Position numbers and translations under genes: made by a program. A stretch of DNA of 34,901 bases, from the NCBI RefSeq assembly GCF_005405105.1, contig NZ_BJDK01000036.1:1-34901 (forward strand). The letters are read 5' to 3'. This DNA is from Lactiplantibacillus dongliensis (GTDB lineage Bacteria; Bacillota; Bacilli; Lactobacillales; Lactobacillaceae). This document shows positions 30,653 through 34,901 of the stretch, in pieces. The first letter of the stretch is position 1, and each line of letters begins with the position of its first letter. A model generated the notes under the pieces. That model worked only from the letters and a program-made list of their open reading frames with translations, was not told the origin of the DNA and did no database searches.

Positions 30653-30687
30653 AAAAAAAGCACGACCGTTTTAAGCGGCCGTGCTTT
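30653..30687 (-). terminator. Rho-independent terminator of trxA
   Basis: On the minus strand GCACGGCCG pairs with CGGTCGTGC (one mismatch) and is followed by seven T's. Confidence 0.88.
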
Positions 30688-30702
30688 CGTCCTGCAATCA
30701 AT

Positions 30703-31017
30703 TTAAGCTAAATATTGATCTAAGGTCTTTTTAATTTGTTCTTTGGAATGATAACCAACCAAAGTATCAACCACTTCGCCGTCTTTTTTAACTAATAAAG
30801 TTGGGATACTCATAATACCAAAGTTGCTGGCAGTTTCAGGGTTAGCATCGACGTCCATCTTGTTGAAAGTGACTTGGTCACCCATTTCACCATCTAATTG
30901 TTCAACGACAGGTGATTGCATCCGACATGGACCACACCAAGTTGCCCAGAAATCAGTTAACGTGACACCTTTAGCAGTATCGCTTTCAAAAGTCTTATCA
31001 GTAGTTGCTACGACCAT
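30703..31017 (-). CDS. trxA: Thioredoxin
   Basis: A 104-residue thioredoxin with the redox motif WCGPC (residues 27-31), the buried Asp in LTDFWATW (Asp22) and cis-Pro in IMSIPTLL (about residue 72). It keeps cytoplasmic proteins and reductases reduced with NADPH via thioredoxin reductase. GGAGG lies about 9 bases before the ATG. It is monocistronic between mutS2 and yslB, with the promoter at 31059-31086. Confidence 0.97.
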   Translation of the reverse strand: MVVATTDKTFESDTAKGVTLTDFWATWCGPCRMQSPVVEQLDGEMGDQVTFNKMDVDANPETASNFGIMSIPTLLVKKDGEVVDTLVGYHSKEQIKKTLDQYLA

Positions 31018-31044
31018 TTTGATCGGCCTCCTTAAATTTTATCC

Positions 31045-31073
31045 ATTTACTTATAGTAAGTATATCAGTAAAT
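31045..31073. promoter_or_regulatory. Nested palindromes over the trxA -10 region
   Basis: ATTTACT (31045-31051) and AGTAAAT (31067-31073) form an outer 7-bp inverted repeat. A second pair, ACTTA/TAAGT (31049-31061), overlaps its left arm. They cover the -10 and start region, where an operator could act. Confidence 0.4.
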
Positions 31074-31086
31074 GACCAAAGCACAA
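31059..31086 (-). promoter_or_regulatory. Promoter of trxA
   Basis: On the minus strand TTGTGC (31081-31086), a 16-bp spacer and TATACT (31059-31064). It is overlapped by nested inverted repeats (31045-31073). Confidence 0.5.
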
Positions 31087-31166
31087 ACAATTTGTTCACA
31101 ATCGATTACCGATTTATCACCTTAAGTTTACCGTGAACCGACGCTCACGACCAGTAAAACGCAAGT

Positions 31167-33533
31167 CTATTTGAACGTGACTTCGGTAGCGCCATTACCA
31201 CCATGGTTCGGCGCCGCAAAGTGAAAGTCTTTGACTTGTCGATTCGTCTGCAAGTAGTTGGTAATCCCTTCACGCAATGCTCCGGTACCTTTACCATGCA
31301 CGATAGTAACCGATGGATAGCCTGCCAATAAGGCCGCGTCAATGTAACGATCAACTTGCATCATGGCGTCTTCATAACGGACCCCACGCAAATCCAAGTT
31401 AGGCGAAACATGACTAGCATTGGCACTCTTGACCACGGCGCGCGCCTGTTTCGGCTCCGCTTCAGGCTTAACCCGCTCCATGTCACTGGTTTCAATCCTC
31501 ATCTTTAAGATGCCTAATTGAACTTCCCAGGCATGCTTACCCATTTGCTGCATCAAGACCCCACGTTGTCCATATGATTTGACGAGCACATCATCACCCG
31601 TATGGAAATCTTGTTTGGCCTTTTCATGCCGCAAAACGCGGTTTTTCTTGAGCTTAGGTTGTTGTTCAAGGGCGTTTAACGCGCCCTTGGCATCAATCAA
31701 TTCATTTTCTTTAACGTTAACCGTCCCGCTAGCTAATTGCTTCTTCCGCAAATCACTAATAATGGCATCGGCCTTCGTCTTGCTCTTCTCAACAATCGCG
31801 TTGGCCTGCACCTTGGCATCCTCAATCAATTGATCCTTACGTTGTTGATAGGCATTGAATTCACTCTTCAATTGCTTGTGCAACTTGTCCGAATCAGCCA
31901 CTTCCGCCGTTAAATGCAGTTGTTCGTCTTCGACTTGCTTCCGCTTCGCCACTAAGTCCGCAATCATCGCATTCAGGTCCTGGCTATCGGTATCGGTCAG
32001 TGACCGCGCTTGATCCACGATTTCAACGGGAATCCCTAAACGTTGCGCAATGTCTAACGCATTACTACGCCCCGGAATCCCAACTAATAAGCGATACGTT
32101 GGCTTTAAGGTCTGCTCATCAAACTCCATGCTGGCATTAATCGTATCTGGTCGGTTGAACCCATACGCTTTTAGTTCTGGGTAATGGGTCGTGGCGACCA
32201 CTTGACTGCCATGTGACCCGATTGCATCCAAGATGGCAATCGCTAACGCAGCCCCTTCTTGCGGATCGGTCCCAGCGCCAAGTTCATCGACTAACACTAA
32301 GCTGTGTGCATCAATTTGCTTCAAGAAGCTTTCAATGTTTTCCATATGGGAAGAAAAGGTACTCAAGTTTTGCTCAATCGATTGTTCATCACCGATATCG
32401 GCAAAAATCTCATGATAAATCCCAATCCGACTACCTTCATCCACCGGAATAAATAACCCGGATTGGCCCATTAATTGCAGTAAGCCTAACGTCTTCAACG
32501 TGATGGTCTTCCCACCAGTGTTGGGTCCTGTAATCACAATCGCCTGATAGTCCGTACCTAACGTAATGTCATTCGCAACGACTTTCTTTTGATCAATTAA
32601 AGGATGGCGTGCCTGCCGTAAATAAACCTGATTCTCTGTAGATACAGCTGGTTCAGTTGCCTTCATATCATGAGCATAGCGGGCTTTGGCGTTGATGGAG
32701 TCAAAGTGACCTAAGATCGCCGCATTTTGCATAATCTCATCTTGATATGGTGAAATCAAGTTTGATAATTCTTCCAAGATACGTTGTTCTTCGGCCTTTT
32801 CAGCCACTTGATTCTGCCGTAAGCGGTCATTTAACGCCATCACAGCTTGTGGTTCAATGAATAATGTCTGACCACTCGCGCTTTGGTCATGGACAATACC
32901 GCCAAAACGACTGCGATTCTCGGCCTTGACCGGAATAACATACCGATCATTTCTAATAGTAATAATCGGATCACTTAAATACTTCGCATCCTTACCACGG
33001 GTGTATTGTTCCATCTTCGAGCGAATCTCACCCTCGGTCTTGCTGATATGACTTCGGATGCTGCTGAGTTCTGGTGACGCGTCATCGGTGATATGGCCAT
33101 CGCCTTCAATCGCCGTGGCCAGTCGCTTAGTCACTTCTGGCAACGTCACTAGTTCCTGAACTTCATCGAACAAGTGACGAATGCCGTTTTCCGGTGAGTC
33201 TTCTAAAAGGTCGTCAAAGAACCGGACAATTGCGCGGGTGGTCTTTAAAATGCGCCCAACTTGCCCTAGTTCACTCCCATTTAAAGTCGCCCCAATTGCT
33301 AGTCGCTTCATATGCGGTGCAATGTCGGCTAACCGAGCAATCGGAATGCCGCCCTTTAGCCGATAAACTTCGGCGCCATCATTGGTTTCATCTAACGCTA
33401 ATTGGACCGCCGCCACGTCGCTCATTGGCTGCAGCTCACTTAATTCTTTTTGACCAGCTGCTGACACTAAGTACGGTGCCAACTGCTGCTTAACTTGCTG
33501 GTATTCTAATGTTTTTAAAACTTTTGGATTCAA
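31167..33533 (-). CDS. mutS2: MutS2 ATPase/endonuclease
   Basis: A 788-residue MutS2. It lacks the MutS mismatch-recognition N-domain and has core and clamp helices (residues 1-300), Walker A GPNTGGKT (about 336-343), LVDELGAGTDPQEG as Walker B/signature (about 412-425), a long coiled coil (about 510-610) and a C-terminal Smr nuclease domain (about 711-788, LDLRGVRYEDAM and HGKGTGALR). MutS2 is linked to anti-recombination and, in B. subtilis, to splitting collided ribosomes. The start is TTG with AGGAGGG upstream. Downstream of zapA after a terminator; no cvpA or polX lies between them here. Confidence 0.97.
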   Translation of the reverse strand: MNPKVLKTLEYQQVKQQLAPYLVSAAGQKELSELQPMSDVAAVQLALDETNDGAEVYRLKGGIPIARLADIAPHMKRLAIGATLNGSELGQVGRILKTTRAIVRFFDDLLEDSPENGIRHLFDEVQELVTLPEVTKRLATAIEGDGHITDDASPELSSIRSHISKTEGEIRSKMEQYTRGKDAKYLSDPIITIRNDRYVIPVKAENRSRFGGIVHDQSASGQTLFIEPQAVMALNDRLRQNQVAEKAEEQRILEELSNLISPYQDEIMQNAAILGHFDSINAKARYAHDMKATEPAVSTENQVYLRQARHPLIDQKKVVANDITLGTDYQAIVITGPNTGGKTITLKTLGLLQLMGQSGLFIPVDEGSRIGIYHEIFADIGDEQSIEQNLSTFSSHMENIESFLKQIDAHSLVLVDELGAGTDPQEGAALAIAILDAIGSHGSQVVATTHYPELKAYGFNRPDTINASMEFDEQTLKPTYRLLVGIPGRSNALDIAQRLGIPVEIVDQARSLTDTDSQDLNAMIADLVAKRKQVEDEQLHLTAEVADSDKLHKQLKSEFNAYQQRKDQLIEDAKVQANAIVEKSKTKADAIISDLRKKQLASGTVNVKENELIDAKGALNALEQQPKLKKNRVLRHEKAKQDFHTGDDVLVKSYGQRGVLMQQMGKHAWEVQLGILKMRIETSDMERVKPEAEPKQARAVVKSANASHVSPNLDLRGVRYEDAMMQVDRYIDAALLAGYPSVTIVHGKGTGALREGITNYLQTNRQVKDFHFAAPNHGGNGATEVTFK

Positions 33534-33569
33534 CTTAACCCTCCTAGTTGCATCGTGTTCGCAAGCCGT

Positions 33570-33601
33570 AAAAAAAGATGCTGTCGCTAAGCTTCAGCAT
33601 C
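33570..33601 (-). terminator. Terminator overlapping the 3' end of zapA
   Basis: On the minus strand GATGCTG (inside the last zapA codons) pairs with CAGCATC, loop of 11 bases, then TTTTTTT. It separates zapA from mutS2. Confidence 0.85.
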
Positions 33602-33838
33602 ATCTGCTTGCATTTTTAATAACTCCGCTTGCTTATCCACCTGATCAGAAATGGCATTGAATGCAAGTAAAATGGCAATCTGCTCATTCGATAGATCTGA
33701 TGATAGTTTTCTTAACTGTTTAATTTGTGTATTCATCATTTCAGTCACGGTCTGCATATGCTGATCGGACGCACTGCCGATAATCGTATACGCATGGCCG
33801 TCAATGGTCGCCTTGAATCGGCGTTTACTGGCTGTCAT
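33587..33838 (-). CDS. zapA: Cell division protein ZapA
   Basis: An 83-residue ZapA that bundles FtsZ at mid-cell. The N-terminal KRRFKATIDGHAYTIIGSAS (residues 5-24) is the family strand-turn-strand, followed by a long dimerising coiled coil (about 30-80). AAGGAG lies about 10 bases before the ATG. Its neighbours are mutS2 downstream and, in related genomes, often rnhC divergent. Confidence 0.93.
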   Translation of the reverse strand: MTASKRRFKATIDGHAYTIIGSASDQHMQTVTEMMNTQIKQLRKLSSDLSNEQIAILLAFNAISDQVDKQAELLKMQADDAEA

Positions 33839-33871
33839 AAGTCTTCAGCTCCTTTTTTCATAACAGTTCAT

Positions 33872-33877
33872 ATTTTA
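33872..33877 (-). promoter_or_regulatory. Extended -10 promoter of zapA
   Basis: On the minus strand TGC followed by TAAAAT (33872-33877), about 34 bases before the ATG; weak -35. Confidence 0.4.
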
Positions 33878-33951
33878 GCATGTTGGCGGGGTTTATGCGA
33901 CTTTTGGGGACGATGTGGTAATTTTGACATGTTGAACTGCAATTTAAAGCT

Positions 33952-33995
33952 AAAAAAGCATGTTCAGCTGCCATATAACGGCTACCGAACATGCT
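33952..33995 (-). terminator. Terminator downstream of the secreted-protein gene
   Basis: On the minus strand a 9-bp stem AGCATGTTC / GAACATGCT with an inner GGTAGCC/GGCAGCT extension and then TTTTTT. Confidence 0.9.
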
Positions 33996-34064
33996 TACTG
34001 TACTGATTTAACTTGATTTCCATAAGGCTTAAAAAGAATTAGCCAGCTTAATTTACTAAGCACG

Positions 34065-34562
34065 CTACTTCAATCGCTTATAGTCGAGACCTTCCAAATG
34101 GATACTAAAGTATAGTTGACCACGATGATGCTTCATCGTCTCAATTTGAGCATATCCGACTTGACCATTGCCATTATTTTTTCGATAGTGCTTTGACGGT
34201 GTAAACGCATATTGACCTTTATATTTCGTATGATAGACTTTGTTAAAATGCTGCTTATCAAAGAGATGCTGATATGGATGCTTTTTGGTACCAGACCAGT
34301 GTTTGTAGTATGATCCTTTACCACTCCGAGTCAGCTTTACCCGCCAGGTTACCATACTGCCATGCTTTGTTCCCAAGTCCTTGGCCGAATAATAGTGTTG
34401 GAACTGCCAAGTACCCATTAACTTTTTAGGTGTTTTTGTCCGTTTGGTGACATATATATTTTCTTCACCCGCATGGACATTTAGATTAGTCATCGACAAT
34501 CCAAATAACACAACTAGTAATGCTAGTACCGACATAACTCCAAAACGCTTAAATCGTTTCAT
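34065..34562 (-). CDS. Secreted basic hypothetical protein
   Basis: A 165-residue protein. It opens with a Sec signal peptide: basic MKRFKRFG, a hydrophobic core (about residues 9-26) and a VHA cleavage site about residue 32. The mature part is rich in Lys, His, Tyr and Gly, with KLMGTWQFQHYY, KLTRSGKGSYYKHW and related aromatic blocks that suggest a small beta-rich domain. No LPxTG or lipobox is visible. Function unknown. The ribosome site is weak (GGAAG about 9 bases before the ATG). It is a separate unit with its own terminator. Confidence 0.8.
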   Translation of the reverse strand: MKRFKRFGVMSVLALLVVLFGLSMTNLNVHAGEENIYVTKRTKTPKKLMGTWQFQHYYSAKDLGTKHGSMVTWRVKLTRSGKGSYYKHWSGTKKHPYQHLFDKQHFNKVYHTKYKGQYAFTPSKHYRKNNGNGQVGYAQIETMKHHRGQLYFSIHLEGLDYKRLK

Positions 34563-34888
34563 TTATATAACTTCCATTCCATTTATTTAAACTCAATCAT
34601 TCCTGCCACTATAAACATAATAGCAGTATTCCTATTATATCGAGGCGTTTTATTTAATAATCATGTTATATCCCAGTTTATTAATAAAAATCGGCCTTCT
34701 AGATATGAAAGAAGACTCCACTATGTTAATACGAAGTTACCACGCAGCAACATCACAAAGAAAAATTTTCAATGAAAGTTTTACATAAAAAGACACTTTT
34801 TAACAATACTAATTTCAAAGTAACTAGGGTCTGTTTGAAAACATCTTTTTTAGGTATAATCTTGGTAAAAACGAATTGAGGTTTTACC
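34563..34888. other. AT-rich intergenic region, divergent promoters
   Basis: About 326 bp without a gene. It holds -10-like sequences on the minus strand for the secreted protein (TGC-TATTAT around 34618-34626, TATAAT around 34636-34641) and, on the plus strand, TATAAT at 34855-34860 for the gene starting at the window end. Nothing else is supported. Confidence 0.5.
34864..34888 (+). promoter_or_regulatory. Hairpin over the ribosome site of the last gene
   Basis: GGTAAAA (34864-34870) and TTTTACC (34882-34888) form a perfect 7-bp inverted repeat that ends at the ATG, with the GAGG ribosome site in its loop. It could modulate translation. Confidence 0.4.
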
Positions 34889-34901
34889 ATGACAGTGCCT
34901 A
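34889..34901 (+). CDS. Start of a plus-strand gene (partial, unidentified)
   Basis: The ATG at 34889 follows TTGAGG at 7-8 bases and a TATAAT box about 30 bases upstream, and opens MTVP before the window ends. Four codons cannot identify it. Position upstream of and divergent from zapA would fit rnhC in some Bacilli, but a transposase or other gene is equally possible. Confidence 0.5.

Noticed and set aside
31087-31166. Terminator between mutS2 and trxA
   Set aside because: CGTGA...TCACG and GTTC...GTGAAC pairings exist, but no U-tract follows, so no terminator is called.
34820-34901. Insertion-sequence left end at the window edge
   Set aside because: GGGTCTGTTTGAAAAC followed by a promoter and ATG could be an IS terminus, but only four codons are present and no matching inverted repeat or target duplication is visible.

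Overview
The window looks like chromosome from a lactic acid bacterium of the Lactobacillaceae, most likely the Lactiplantibacillus plantarum group. The reasons are the divergent ccpA/pepQ pair with CcpA (cre) sites between them, the comG-ytxK-ackA block, frequent TTG/GTG starts, strong AGGAGG-type ribosome sites, moderate GC content, and an rRNA leader of lactobacillus type. Species assignment is inference. Almost everything is core housekeeping sequence, mostly on the minus strand, with a few accessory or decaying patches.

Layout: (a) 1-366 is the multi-promoter leader of an rRNA operon reading leftwards off the window; the 16S gene is expected just beyond base 1. (b) 367-6893 holds small conserved genes: a Nudix-like protein coupled to an S1-domain RNA-binding protein, cyclophilin, DedA (the only plus-strand gene here), and an operon of YunD-like phosphoesterase, YutD, a NagD-type HAD phosphatase and a DUF1461 membrane protein. 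(c) 7025-9909 holds an amino-acid permease and acetate kinase. (d) 9923-14642 is the complete comGA-GG DNA-uptake pseudopilus operon followed by ytxK-ackA; ytxK-ackA has its own sigma-A promoter inside the end of comGG, while comG itself has none visible. (e) 14760-16555 holds ribokinase and YebC. (f) 16556-18956 is the least ordinary part: a 30-codon gene remnant, an AT-rich orphan gene, a DsrE-like protein, a TIM-barrel isomerase, and three 71-nt repeats at exact 91-bp spacing. (g) 18957-21352 is ccpA and pepQ. (h) 21413-23319 is a MerR regulator with its aldo/keto reductase target and a frameshifted HicB-like remnant. (i) 23333-27795 holds YtxH/DUF948 envelope-type proteins, an MscS channel, and cbpB-dapH-deacetylase (diaminopimelate synthesis plus c-di-AMP sensing). 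(j) 27885-33838 holds murI-rdgB-phosphodiesterase, YslB, trxA, mutS2 and zapA. (k) 34065-34901 holds a small secreted basic protein and the first codons of a plus-strand gene.

Functional themes are carbon and acetate metabolism under CcpA, natural-competence machinery, cell-wall precursor supply (diaminopimelate, D-glutamate), and genome or nucleotide sanitation. No CRISPR array, intact prophage, complete insertion sequence or obvious new defence system was found. The most unexplained structure is the 71-nt triple repeat at 18593-18845. The best-defined regulatory sites are the duplicated rRNA promoters, the MerR 19-bp-spacer operator and the cre-like site inside the ccpA promoter.
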